A stretch of 64,000 bases of DNA, from NCBI RefSeq assembly GCF_022790535.1, contig NZ_LOHG01000001.1, positions 238,046 through 302,045 of the forward strand, given 5' to 3'. The DNA comes from Pseudomonas maioricensis (lineage in GTDB: Bacteria; Pseudomonadota; Gammaproteobacteria; Pseudomonadales; Pseudomonadaceae). This document shows positions 7,385 through 16,064 of this stretch, piece after piece (the first letter of the stretch is position 1; the number at the start of each line of letters is the position of its first letter). A program made the position numbers and the translations under genes. The notes below the pieces were generated by a model. It was not told the origin of the DNA. It saw only the letters and a program-made list of their open reading frames with translations, and did not search any database.

Positions 7385-9058
7385 ATGAAGCTTAATCCAC
7401 TCCACCTCAAGATCGCTGGTTTGCTTGAAGGCAGGCTTTTTCGAATCCCAGAGTACCAGCGCGCCTACTCTTGGACATCTCGCCAGCGTAAAGACTTATT
7501 CGGCGACATCGAGGAGGCATTTCGATCTGGTCGGGAGCATTTCATGGCTACTTTGGTCGCCTTGGCCAAGGAGAAAGAAACCCGCCTTCTCGGCGTTGAC
7601 GAGTTCAAGACTGTCGAGCTGGTTGATGGCCAACAACGTGTAACGACTCTCATCATCCTTATGAAGGCGATTGAGAAGGCTCTAGACAACGACGATGCTA
7701 CGCAAGCCAAGGTGCGACGGGAGTTGGGTGAGCTCCTTGTAAAGGGAGACGACCATTCTCTGATTCTGCTTCAGACAAACCATGACGCGAGTCAGGTTTT
7801 CACCAACTACGTCCGCAAGGGAGTGGTGGAGGAAGGCTCAGCCAAAACTGCTGCAGATCAGAACCTGGTTGAAGCTGCCCGTGACTGCGAACTCTTTGTG
7901 AGCAAATGGTTGGCTCGTGGAGATACGATCTTTGAGCTGTTGGTGACCATCAGGAACAAGCTAACGATCATTTACCATGAGATTTCTGACGAGGCTACGG
8001 TATACCGAGTCTTCGAGGTTCTTAACAGCCGTGGGCTGGATGTGAAATGGATCGACAAGCTTAAAAGCCAGCTAATGGCACTCATTTTCGAGCACGTTGA
8101 GGGTGGCACTCGCGACGAGGCAGTGTCTGAAATGCAAGACGTCTGGAGGGGCATTTATCGCTCGCTGGAAAACAGCACACGAATAGGAGACGAAGCTCTC
8201 CGCTTCGCAGGAGCATGGGCGTGTGACGCACGACCGAATCGGATTCCCAGTGAAGCAGACTCGACCGCATTACTAACCTTGAACGCGGGCACGCAGTTAA
8301 AAACGATTGCAGAGGTTGGTCATGAGCTCGAAGGGGTCGTGCAAGCAAACCTGCGCCTTTTCCGGGATCCGCGCCTTCGCGCTGTTACGCGCATTGTACA
8401 CGCTCGATTTGTTGCGGCAGCGATACTGCTGCGGAAGTTCGACAAGAAGACAGAGCAGGAACTACTCGGTAAATGGGAGCGAGCTACTTTCAGGATCTAC
8501 GAGCTGGCGAGCCGGGACAGCCGGCACAAAGTTGGGGAGTATATTCGTCTTGGCTATGAAATCTACCGGAACAACCTGAGCAAGGATCTAATCCTCAGTG
8601 GGTTGGAAAAAATCTCCAAGGGTTATTCGATTGACCAAGTTTTGGAGAATATTGAGTGGCTGAGCAGCTACGATGGCTGGCAAAATCAGCTGCGCTATGT
8701 TCTGAACCGTTATGACGAACACTTGGCCAAGCTCGCAGGGCAGAAGCTAAATGAGAGCCAATGGGGAAAGATCTGGGAGCAGGATGCCGCTAGCTCAATA
8801 GAACATATCGCACCGCAGAGCAGTGGCGTCGACTGGATGCACCATCTCGGGAATCTGACGATGCTGCCACCTGGAACAAACTCTTCGCTAAAAGCTAGGC
8901 CTCCCGTTGAGAAAATAGACGTCTATCGAAGCTGCGGCCTGATTGCCACGATCCATGTCGGCCAACAGATTCATGAAGCTGGTTCTTGGACAGAAGACAT
9001 GGCTTTAGCTCGAGCAAAAAGCATCGAAGATTTTATCAGGCTTGAATGGGCGGACTGA
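7385..9058 (+). CDS. GmrSD-like DUF262-DUF1524 protein (putative type IV restriction enzyme)
   Basis: 557 residues. The N-terminal DUF262 (ParB/Srx-like) domain shows FRIPEYQRAYSW (residues 19-30) and the signature VELVDGQQRVTTL with Asp81-Gly-Gln-Gln-Arg85. The C-terminal DUF1524 HNH-type nuclease domain shows SIEHIAPQ (His474) followed by LGNLTMLPPGTNSSL. This is the layout of GmrS and GmrD fused in one chain. Such enzymes cleave DNA carrying modified, often glucosylated, cytosines and act against phage. The ATG at 7385 has AAGGAA upstream; an earlier ATG at 7346 lacks the family start. The centre (about 150-440) is helical and probably gives specificity. Confidence 0.85.
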   Translation: MKLNPLHLKIAGLLEGRLFRIPEYQRAYSWTSRQRKDLFGDIEEAFRSGREHFMATLVALAKEKETRLLGVDEFKTVELVDGQQRVTTLIILMKAIEKALDNDDATQAKVRRELGELLVKGDDHSLILLQTNHDASQVFTNYVRKGVVEEGSAKTAADQNLVEAARDCELFVSKWLARGDTIFELLVTIRNKLTIIYHEISDEATVYRVFEVLNSRGLDVKWIDKLKSQLMALIFEHVEGGTRDEAVSEMQDVWRGIYRSLENSTRIGDEALRFAGAWACDARPNRIPSEADSTALLTLNAGTQLKTIAEVGHELEGVVQANLRLFRDPRLRAVTRIVHARFVAAAILLRKFDKKTEQELLGKWERATFRIYELASRDSRHKVGEYIRLGYEIYRNNLSKDLILSGLEKISKGYSIDQVLENIEWLSSYDGWQNQLRYVLNRYDEHLAKLAGQKLNESQWGKIWEQDAASSIEHIAPQSSGVDWMHHLGNLTMLPPGTNSSLKARPPVEKIDVYRSCGLIATIHVGQQIHEAGSWTEDMALARAKSIEDFIRLEWAD

Positions 9059-9361
9059 GCGATAAGTGGGTGGTGACTGTAGTTTGACGACGCCCCAAAA
9101 AAGGCCGATCACTATTTTGCTCAAGGCGTGCATCCTGGAAACTTCTGGCCACACTGGCATAGCGCCTCAGCGTAGCTGGAGAATGGCGATAGGCTACTGC
9201 CCTCCCTCAGCGCAGTTATGGCGGAAATACCCAGCCTGTATGCCCGGATCTACCCATGAGCTTGGACGTACATAGAGGGATGAATGCCTTCAGAGAAACC
9301 TCGGTCTTTTCGCTTTTTACCCGGTGGGGAGTGTCGGCCTCCGATGGTAGGAGCACGTAAT
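9059..9361. other. Non-coding spacer after the DUF262 gene
   Basis: Short open frames here show no codon bias or recognisable sequence. I see no gene. Base composition is intermediate between the flanking genes. Confidence 0.4.
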
Positions 9362-9418
9362 GATCCCGATCTGGCACATTAAGCCTATTTTTCACGCTCA
9401 ATGTGCCGATTCGGGATC
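9362..9418. repeat. 19-bp inverted repeat, possible MITE or IS end remnant
   Basis: GATCCCGATCTGGCACATT at 9362-9380 pairs with 9400-9418, whose complement is GATCCCGAATCGGCACATT (three mismatches in the middle). The loop is 19 bases. The arms look like terminal repeats of an insertion sequence without its transposase; the family is not identified. Confidence 0.45.
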
Positions 9419-9442
9419 ACTGCGTAGCGCTTGCAGGGCCGA

Positions 9443-9669
9443 GACGGCGGGATGGTCGCCATTCCTAAGGGGGCACGGTCTTCAGATGCGAGATGGGCGA
9501 ATGGTTCGAATCAAACCAAGCGGCCACGGTTTGCAAGATCGATGGACGAGTGGTCGCAATGCCTAAAGGTGGGCACGGCCTTCAAGGGAGATATGGTCGT
9601 ATTGTTGCGATTCCGAAATGCAAGCAAGGGGCCGAAAGCGATGAAGTCCGCATTCAGGTGAAAGGTTAA
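9443..9669 (+). pseudogene. Decayed gene of 17-residue tandem repeats
   Basis: Reading across frames gives four successive units of the form DGRVVAMPKGGHGLQGR, starting at 9443, 9492, 9541 and 9592. The spacings are 49, 49 and 51 bp, so the first two junctions each lack two bases relative to a 51-bp unit and break the frame. The last unit runs into VRIQVKG and a TAA at 9669. A stop (TAG at 9425) precedes the first unit in frame, so the N-terminus is lost. I do not know the family. Confidence 0.55.
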
Positions 9670-9744
9670 GCGCCCAAATTACAACTGTTGGGCTGAACTA
9701 TTACCATCCAGTTTTGATGCAGCATTATGATATTGTTGCTTTAT

Positions 9745-11205
9745 TTAGAAGCTACCATAAATTATAGATAGAAGGTTTTTTATGCAATTCCACATCGAGA
9801 CAAGGTAAGAGTTAAAATATTTGTCCACAACATCAGGCGCTGCAAGTGAAAGGAAGTAATGAACAATGGATGCGTACAGGAAAAAGCACACAGTCCAAGC
9901 AAACCAGTAAACGGTGCGTCCAGCGGATATAGGCTTCTCAACCAATCGATGCCAGTCATCAGCAGACATGAAGCTATAGAGTTTTTTACGCCATCCTTCG
10001 CGGCTGCTATCCCCAAGGCTGTTGAACCTCAAATTTGATAGAGTGTTTATCAGGATACTAAATATCAGAAGCGCGGAAACGCCTAAATAGAGAACTGTCA
10101 TGGCTGTAGTCTCGACACCTGTTTTTACCATCGGAGTTCTGAGGGCTAATACAATACCAGCCACAGCAAAGTCTCTCCAGAGCGCAGATATTAGATCTCT
10201 TGTAGCAGTCTGGGTCTTGTTTACCTCCTCTTGCAAGCCCTTGCGCAGATCCCCCAAACTCTTTACCGCCTCCTTGCTCTGATCTTGAAGGTGAAAGGCA
10301 AATGCTTCCTTTGCACCAGACAGGCTGTTTCTCAGAAGAGGTTTCAAACCTGAGGGCCATGTCGCATCGTTGTTCCAGTTAATGGCGATGTGATTGTTAA
10401 ATAGCTGGAATTTTGTTTCAGATTCCCGAGGCGTAGAGTAAATCCACTGGCAGGTCTCATGCATCGTTATGAAATCGACGTCTGTCCAGTTGATGGGCTC
10501 CTCTACGGTTATCGGTAGAGAGCGACCCCCTCGGAAAACAACATGCGTTCCGCCATCTTCCCTTCGGATTTCGGTAGGCAAGCAAAATGCGAGCTTTTCT
10601 ACTGCGACATTTTTCCAAGTCTTGAAGGTTTCGCTTTCCGCTACTGGCTCCGTTAGCAGCAACCAGGGTTCGAGCGATGAGGGCGCGTAAGCTTGGGTAA
10701 GATCTCGGACTGTTTTCCAAGGCTTTTCAGGGCAATGGGTAGTGGTTGGTAGATCCTTATGGCCACCCATCTCTGTTACTGAAAAGCTATAGGTGGAAAA
10801 ATCGATGACCTCGCCCGCTACCCAAATGCACATTTTTTTTTGCAGTTGCTGCGGTGAGGATAGGCCTGCTCGTAGCCAGTTTTCAAAGCCCTTTAGCGTT
10901 AGAAAGTAGCACCAGTGACGTTCTACCGGTTTTTCGAGAATAATCGTCAATCTATCGTTTTCTATGTCCGCATACTGGAAGGTACTAACCTCAATGCTGT
11001 CCGAAACTTCCCCAAATAGCTCTATCAGCCCCAGTCCCGCAGTTTTAATGCGAGAGGCAAAGTCTTTTAGCTCGCGGACAAAGTCAATAGAAACATTACT
11101 TACTTCGTCGATTCGGAACGTGCCTGCGGTTTCAACCTGAGCAGACCCACCTGACAACGAAAGCCGTTCAAAGAAATTATGAAGCTCTAGGGCTAAATTT
11201 TTCAT
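9745..11205 (-). CDS. Hypothetical protein with C-terminal membrane segments, coupled to NA37-like gene
   Basis: 486 residues, not recognised. Residues 1 to about 310 are soluble and mixed alpha/beta, with many tryptophans. A predicted coiled stretch (KEAVKSLGDLRKGLQEEVNK) at about 325-345 leads into three hydrophobic segments: DFAVAGIVLALRT, VLYLGVSALLIFSILI and WFAWTVCFFLYASIVHYF. A fourth weak one lies near the end. The C-terminal membrane anchor after a cytoplasmic sensor-like part is a layout seen in many abortive-infection effectors, but that is inference. The start overlaps the upstream gene by ATGA, so the two products are probably made in fixed ratio. The coding sequence is AT-richer than the core genes. 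Confidence 0.6.
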   Translation of the reverse strand: MKNLALELHNFFERLSLSGGSAQVETAGTFRIDEVSNVSIDFVRELKDFASRIKTAGLGLIELFGEVSDSIEVSTFQYADIENDRLTIILEKPVERHWCYFLTLKGFENWLRAGLSSPQQLQKKMCIWVAGEVIDFSTYSFSVTEMGGHKDLPTTTHCPEKPWKTVRDLTQAYAPSSLEPWLLLTEPVAESETFKTWKNVAVEKLAFCLPTEIRREDGGTHVVFRGGRSLPITVEEPINWTDVDFITMHETCQWIYSTPRESETKFQLFNNHIAINWNNDATWPSGLKPLLRNSLSGAKEAFAFHLQDQSKEAVKSLGDLRKGLQEEVNKTQTATRDLISALWRDFAVAGIVLALRTPMVKTGVETTAMTVLYLGVSALLIFSILINTLSNLRFNSLGDSSREGWRKKLYSFMSADDWHRLVEKPISAGRTVYWFAWTVCFFLYASIVHYFLSLAAPDVVDKYFNSYLVSMWNCIKNLLSIIYGSF

Positions 11206-12188
11206 GATTCACGTAGGCGACTTGTTCGGATGGTAATGACGGTTTCATCTGCCCCATTGTCAATAGTTAAACTACCTTTTGCGCGTGCGGGCATATTGAT
11301 CGTTATACCTTCGCTTGTTACGTATTTTTTTGCTTCATTGGTTGGTAGTTCATCGTTGTCATAAGCAAAGACCTCGCCTGTCAGGTTGAGAGCTTCTAAA
11401 TCTTTGTTGAAGGTTTCTCGAATTTCATCTCCCCCATTAATGCCAAAGAAGTCGGTGAAAAATTCCTCGACTTCAAATTCCTTGCGCTTCTTCGCTATTT
11501 CAATAACTTTTTCAGAAACTTTGGAAGTAATGGTAGGCGGCAGATCGCCTAGATGCGTTCTGACAGTCTTTTTTATAGCCTTGACAAAGTCTGCTGTCAT
11601 TTCCTTGGAGTTTCGCAGGCGCTCCACACCTAGAAACTCTTTAAAGAAATCACTGATCCCAGATCGGCTCATCTTGTCGATGATTACTACTTCTGAATCA
11701 TGTGAATCCAAATCTATCAGGGCAGATTTTTGAAGCGCTTTTGGTGATTCAGTAAAGTTGTTGGTCACAGCCTGAAGTATAGCTTTAGCACCCTGTGTTT
11801 CAAATGTTACTACTTTTTCAGAGTCGTATTTAATGAGTGAGTAAAATTTCTTGTTCCCTGTAATCAAACCAATGACAATCAATACCCCTGATTTCATCCG
11901 TCTATCACCAAGTCGGTGAAATTGGCGGGCTAGACTCTTAGACACGTCCACAAAATCAGACTCGCCTTTTTCCCACCCTTTCAGTTTTGCTTTTACTTGG
12001 GATATTTCAGCGAAAGAAAACTTATTACCTTTAAGAGTTTCTTTGATTCGTTCAATAAAGAACGGCTCGAATGTCCCAAGGGGAGTGTCGTCAAAAAGTA
12101 TGGGGTCGTCGGCCCGGTGATGTACCACGTGAAATATAAAATTCACGATTTTCAGGGCGTCTATTTCTTTATCGGTAAGAGTGGCCAA
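11202..12188 (-). CDS. NA37 (YejK/NdpA-like) nucleoid-associated family protein
   Basis: 328 residues resembling the 37-kDa nucleoid-associated family (E. coli YejK, about 335 residues). Shared landmarks are a central KMSRSGISDFFKEFLGVERL segment, matching the family's KGRxxxKxxDFFxxFLG, and a C-terminal KYVTSEGITINMPARAKG followed by a beta strand. Family members bind the bacterial nucleoid; their function is poorly known. The usual core yejK is expected elsewhere, so this island copy is a paralogue. It is the first gene of a two-gene unit with the membrane protein at 9745-11205 (ATGA overlap). A role in sensing foreign DNA is possible but unproven. Confidence 0.7.
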   Translation of the reverse strand: MATLTDKEIDALKIVNFIFHVVHHRADDPILFDDTPLGTFEPFFIERIKETLKGNKFSFAEISQVKAKLKGWEKGESDFVDVSKSLARQFHRLGDRRMKSGVLIVIGLITGNKKFYSLIKYDSEKVVTFETQGAKAILQAVTNNFTESPKALQKSALIDLDSHDSEVVIIDKMSRSGISDFFKEFLGVERLRNSKEMTADFVKAIKKTVRTHLGDLPPTITSKVSEKVIEIAKKRKEFEVEEFFTDFFGINGGDEIRETFNKDLEALNLTGEVFAYDNDELPTNEAKKYVTSEGITINMPARAKGSLTIDNGADETVITIRTSRLRES

Positions 12189-12502
12189 GGTAATCCCTCA
12201 TCCTTGCTAGTGGCGACGTGATATCAATCATCGATATAAGCACCTTTCTAGCATTATGCCTAGCGCCTTCCATAGCCTTTGCGATGAAACACTACTGTAT
12301 GAATATACATACACCGAGGGCATTTGCCAGCACCTAGCTTCAATAAGGATTACCTATCCGATGGAAGGCCAGTTGGAGTGCGTCAGGCGTCTTGGCTTGG
12401 GCTGTAACCCTGACCTAGGTATTTTGGGAGTCGAAGTTGGCTGCAGGCGCGGCGATTAGCTTAGTCAGCAGCTTGGCAGGGATAGAGGGGGGCTTCCCAG
12501 CT
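12189..12502. other. Island edge with no gene seen
   Basis: It holds the promoter area of the NA37-like gene (AT-rich around 12220-12260) and the foreign sequence that runs up to the antiporter break near 12571. No reliable coding signal, integrase or tRNA is visible. Confidence 0.4.
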
Positions 12503-13432
12503 TTAAGTGGCGTTGTACACTCCCTCTCGATGTGACAAGAATGGTTGCTTTTCTGGCCCCTTTGGGAAAACCCAGAAACCGTCCATGTAGCGACGGGTCA
12601 TGTCGTTCATCGCCAGATTGCGGCCCAGGTTACCGATGATCAGACCCGCGACAACCATCGCAATCGGGCCTGATACGTGCAGCTCGGTGGACATTGCCGA
12701 ACCGCCGATGACCAGCGCGAGGGTCAACATCACTTCGATCTGGTACTGCTCGATGCTCTTGATCATGAGGTACACGGCATAGCCGATCAGCCCGCCGAAC
12801 AGAACGCCGCCGACGGCTTCATGCACGAACAGCATGGCGGTCTCGCCGACGGTCGGGGTTTCACCCAATTGCGCGATACCCAGCAACACGGTGAACACCA
12901 CAACGGCCGTGCCGTCGTTGAACAACGACTCACCCACGATGGTGGTTTTCAGCGGCTTGGACGCATTGGCGGTACGCAATACACCCAGCACCGCGATAGG
13001 GTCCGTCGGGGAAATAAGTGCACCAAACAACAGGCAGTACAGGAAGCTGACGTGCCAGCCGAACAAGCCAAAGATCCAGTAGGCCAGCGCGCCGATCACG
13101 GTGGTGGCGATCAGAACACCGAAGGTCGCCAGCAAGCCGATGGGCCAGCGGTAGCTTCTCAGGTCAGACAGGTTGACGTGCAGCGCGCCTGCAAACAGCA
13201 GGAACGACAGCATCCAGTTCATCAGCAAATCGCCGAAATCGATCTGGCCGATCAATTGCTGGACGCGCTCTTCGAGACCGGGAAAGCCGAGGAAACTCAG
13301 GCCTTGCAGGATCAGCGAAAACATCAATGCGGTGACCATGACGCCGATGGTGGGCGGCAGGCCGATGAAACGAAAGTTCACATAAGTGAGCAGCGAGGTG
13401 AGGCAGATAAAAGCAGCAACGAGTTCAAGCAT
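12503..13432 (-). pseudogene. Na+/H+ antiporter (CPA1/NhaP type), 3'-truncated
   Basis: 309 codons remain of a cation:proton antiporter that is normally about 400-430 residues. The N-terminal eight to nine membrane segments are normal. They include the CPA1 core motifs GALISPTDPIAVLGVL and ESLFNDGTAVVVF, with the conserved acidic pairs. The family sequence continues to NDMTRRYMDGFW, then switches abruptly to an unrelated tail VFPKGPEKQPFLSHREGV. The switch is near base 12571. The last two or three helices are missing, so the product is probably non-functional. The break marks the right border of the arsenic/defence island; the lost 3' part is not in this window. Confidence 0.85.
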
Positions 13433-13773
13433 CGGTCTTCCTGTTATTGCGATTCAAAGCGTGCCCGACGGCGATTCACGTTTAAGCGGGCAAGGGTTTG
13501 ATGGGCCGCCGGGGCAAGCGGACACATATTTTTCCATATCCATGGGAAGTGGCATTGACCACAGCAGGCCGACAGCGTTGCAAAGGTGTGCCGGATAGTG
13601 GCGCATCGGCTATCATCGCTGCTCGTTAATGGGAATCATCCGCAAATGCGGCGCTGTATTTTGCTTTTGTAGGAGCTGCCGAAGGCTGCGATAGCGGTAT
13701 GTCAGATTTATCCCTATCGCAGCCTTCGGCAGCTCCTACAAGAGCCCGGTGCCCCAGCAGTATCAGGAACGAA
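13433..13773. other. Divergent intergenic region between antiporter and response regulator
   Basis: It contains the promoter space of both genes and one REP-like palindrome (13667-13741). No gene is seen; the open frame upstream of 13774 only reads through the palindrome. Confidence 0.5.
13667..13741. repeat. REP-like palindrome, GTAGGAGCTGCCGAAGG family
   Basis: Near-perfect arms beginning TTGTAGGAGCTGCCGAAGG and ending in the complement, separated by about 20 bases. It belongs to the same family as 18172, 23381, 34293, 36644, 38425 and 62985. Confidence 0.85.
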
Positions 13774-14529
13774 ATGAGCTCTGATCCAAACGCCAATCCT
13801 TCGCCGCCGCGCATCCTTGTGGTGGACGATCACCGCAAGATCCGCGATCCGCTGGCGGTGTATCTACGTCGCCATGCGTTTGATGTGCGTACGGCTGAAG
13901 ACGCGGCCGGGATGTGGCAGTTGCTCAAGCAACAGGCTTTCGACGTGGTGGTGCTGGATGTGATGCTGCCGGACGGCGATGGCTTTGAGCTGTGTGGCAT
14001 GTTGCATCGTCGGGAAAATATTCCGGTCATTCTGTTGACCGCTCGCGATGCATCGGCTGACCGCGTGAAAGGCCTGGATCTGGGCGCGGATGATTACCTG
14101 ACCAAACCTTTCGAACCCCGCGAGTTAGTCGCGCGGATCAACAGCGTGTTACGTCGCCGTGGTGCCCAAGGGGCTAGCCATCAGGTATCAAGTACTTCGT
14201 CGGCACAGCGTTACGAATTCGCCGGTTTGAGCTTCATCACGGCGACGGAATTGTTGTTGCGCGCTGATGGGTCACAGATCCAGCTAAGCACCGCAGAAAG
14301 CAGACTGCTGACCGTATTCCTGAAGCATCCCAATCAGACCCTGGATCGCCAGCGTCTACTGGATTTGACGGCGCGTCCCGGCAGCGATGTTTATGACCGC
14401 GCCATTGACCGCCAGATCAGCCGCTTGCGTCGCAAGCTGGTGGATGATCCGTTACAACCGCAATTACTTCGCACCGTCTGGGGCGGCGGTTACATGCTGG
14501 CGGCCGATGTCTGCGTGCACTCCCTGTGA
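13774..14529 (+). CDS. OmpR/PhoB-family response regulator
   Basis: 251 residues. The receiver domain has the acidic pair Asp18-Asp19, phosphoacceptor Asp62 in VVVLDVMLPDGDGFEL, and the conserved Lys in DDYLTKPFEP. A C-terminal winged-helix DNA-binding domain ends RQISRLRRKLVDDPLQP and TVWGGGYML. The ATG at 13774 has AGGAAC upstream; earlier starts fall inside a REP palindrome. It is translated ahead of the histidine kinase with a 4-base overlap, so the two form one system. The nearby CirA-like receptor suggests a siderophore or iron signal, as for the PfeR-PfeS pair, but this is only context. Confidence 0.92.
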   Translation: MSSDPNANPSPPRILVVDDHRKIRDPLAVYLRRHAFDVRTAEDAAGMWQLLKQQAFDVVVLDVMLPDGDGFELCGMLHRRENIPVILLTARDASADRVKGLDLGADDYLTKPFEPRELVARINSVLRRRGAQGASHQVSSTSSAQRYEFAGLSFITATELLLRADGSQIQLSTAESRLLTVFLKHPNQTLDRQRLLDLTARPGSDVYDRAIDRQISRLRRKLVDDPLQPQLLRTVWGGGYMLAADVCVHSL

Positions 14530-15896
14530 CGTGGTTGAGCCGATGCTGGCCCCGACGCATGACTCATCAACTGGGTCTGTTGTTACTGCTTGCTCTGCTG
14601 GCGTCCAATGCGATTGCCATGTTGTTTCTGCAGCGTACTGGGGCACTGATTCACCCGCTGTCCCGCACTCTGACGCTGGAACGATTGACGACGGCTTATC
14701 ACGTGGCCCACGAGCTGTCGGCCGCTGATGCTTCGCGAGTTCTGGCAACCATGGAAACGCAAGATGCGCGTTTCTGGATCGCGCAACAGCCTGATGTCAC
14801 CCCCTTTGATATGCACAAAGAAGAGCGGCGCCTGGCGCAAGAGTTACGTGCACGGCTGGAATTGACGCCGCAGGATGCGGTGAACATTCAGTTGGAACGC
14901 GTCACCGGCGGACCTGCCCGGGAAGCGGTGTTTTTTCGAGCTGGCTGGGCGCCTTTGCGATTGCGTACCAGCATCGTTTTGCCCGATGGGCAGACGCTCA
15001 ATGCCTTGCAGCATCCAGCGGGTGCTTATGAGTGGAGTCGTTTGCTGGCTTACACCTTGCCGGTCACGACGATTCCTGTGCTGCTGATCGTGATCTTTTT
15101 CATGCGCAGAGTGGTTCAGCCGGTCAAGACGCTGGCTGAAGCGACCGAGCGAGTCAGCCGAGGTGAGTGGATCGCGCCGTTGCCACTGTGCGGTCCGCAA
15201 GAGGCTCGGGATCTGACCATCGCATTTAATGTGATGCAGGAACGGATCGCCCGTCATGTGGAAGGTCGCACCCGAATGCTGGCAGCCGTGAGCCATGACC
15301 TGAACACGCCGATCACTGAACTGCGTCTGCAAGTTGAATTGATCGAAGACGGTCCGCTGCGCGATGACATGCTGGAAAGCCTTGATGAGCTACGCGCGAT
15401 GGTGCGCGAGACGCTGGATTTCGTGCGCGGCGATGCCGTTCAGGAGCCAACGGTCAGGGTCTCGTTGAACGAAATGCTCGACGATCTGGCGCGACGTTAC
15501 CGGACCATGGAGCAGCCGGTGACGTGGCAGGACGGCGAGCCGATTAGTTGCCATTGCCGCCCGTTGGCGCTGAAGCGTGCGCTGACCAATTTGATTGATA
15601 ACGCCCTGAGGCATGCGGGTGACGCGCAGATCAGTCTGGGGCGTGAAGATGACGGGATGATCCGGCTGGAAATACTTGATCATGGTTCGGGTATTGAACC
15701 TGCGTGGTTGACGCAGGTGTTCGAGCCGTTTGTGCAGTTGGGCCGTGGAGGCGCGGATATCAGTCAGGGTGGCGGGCTAGGTCTGGGATTGGCGATCGCC
15801 CGCGCCTGTATTCAGGCTCACGGCGGAGAGCTCATCCTGGAAAACCGCCCGCCTGCGGGTTTGTGTGCGGTGGTGCGATTGCCTGCTGCGGGGTGA
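14526..15896 (+). CDS. Sensor histidine kinase, EnvZ-like
   Basis: 456 residues, starting at a GTG that overlaps the TGA of the response regulator gene. It has a first membrane helix at about 17-35, a periplasmic domain of about 140 residues, a second helix near 178-197, a HAMP linker (RRVVQPVKTLAEATERVSRG), a dimerisation domain with phosphoacceptor His257 in AVSHDLNTPI, and a catalytic domain. The catalytic domain has the N box NLIDNALRHAG, G1 DHGSGI and G2 GGGLGLGLAIA. The H box has Asn where Arg is usual (SHDLRTP). It autophosphorylates and passes phosphate to the regulator encoded just upstream. Confidence 0.92.
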   Translation: MTWLSRCWPRRMTHQLGLLLLLALLASNAIAMLFLQRTGALIHPLSRTLTLERLTTAYHVAHELSAADASRVLATMETQDARFWIAQQPDVTPFDMHKEERRLAQELRARLELTPQDAVNIQLERVTGGPAREAVFFRAGWAPLRLRTSIVLPDGQTLNALQHPAGAYEWSRLLAYTLPVTTIPVLLIVIFFMRRVVQPVKTLAEATERVSRGEWIAPLPLCGPQEARDLTIAFNVMQERIARHVEGRTRMLAAVSHDLNTPITELRLQVELIEDGPLRDDMLESLDELRAMVRETLDFVRGDAVQEPTVRVSLNEMLDDLARRYRTMEQPVTWQDGEPISCHCRPLALKRALTNLIDNALRHAGDAQISLGREDDGMIRLEILDHGSGIEPAWLTQVFEPFVQLGRGGADISQGGGLGLGLAIARACIQAHGGELILENRPPAGLCAVVRLPAAG

Positions 15897-15937
15897 GCGC
15901 TCTGGACAGTATCAACGCTCTTGCCTTGGAATGAGGT

Positions 15938-16030
15938 CTTGTGGGAGCTGGGCTTGCCCGCGATAAGGCTGGAATCGGTTCGCCTTAGATCGCGTCCAGC
16001 CTTATCGCGGGCAAGCCCAGCTCCCACAAG
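15938..16030. repeat. REP-like palindrome, GTGGGAGC-GGGCTTGCCCGCG family
   Basis: Long nearly perfect arms of about 35 bp beginning CTTGTGGGAGCTGGGCTTGC. It lies between the convergent kinase and receptor genes and may act as a two-way terminator. Confidence 0.85.
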
Positions 16031-16064
16031 AAGTCTCATTCACTTCATGCAGTGAGGTGCGTTC

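Noticed and set aside
12256..12459. Small gene at the island edge
   Set aside because: No ribosome site, unusual composition and no recognisable product.
12677..13501. 274-codon plus-strand frame over the antiporter
   Set aside because: Antisense shadow of the antiporter with low-complexity Gln/His content.
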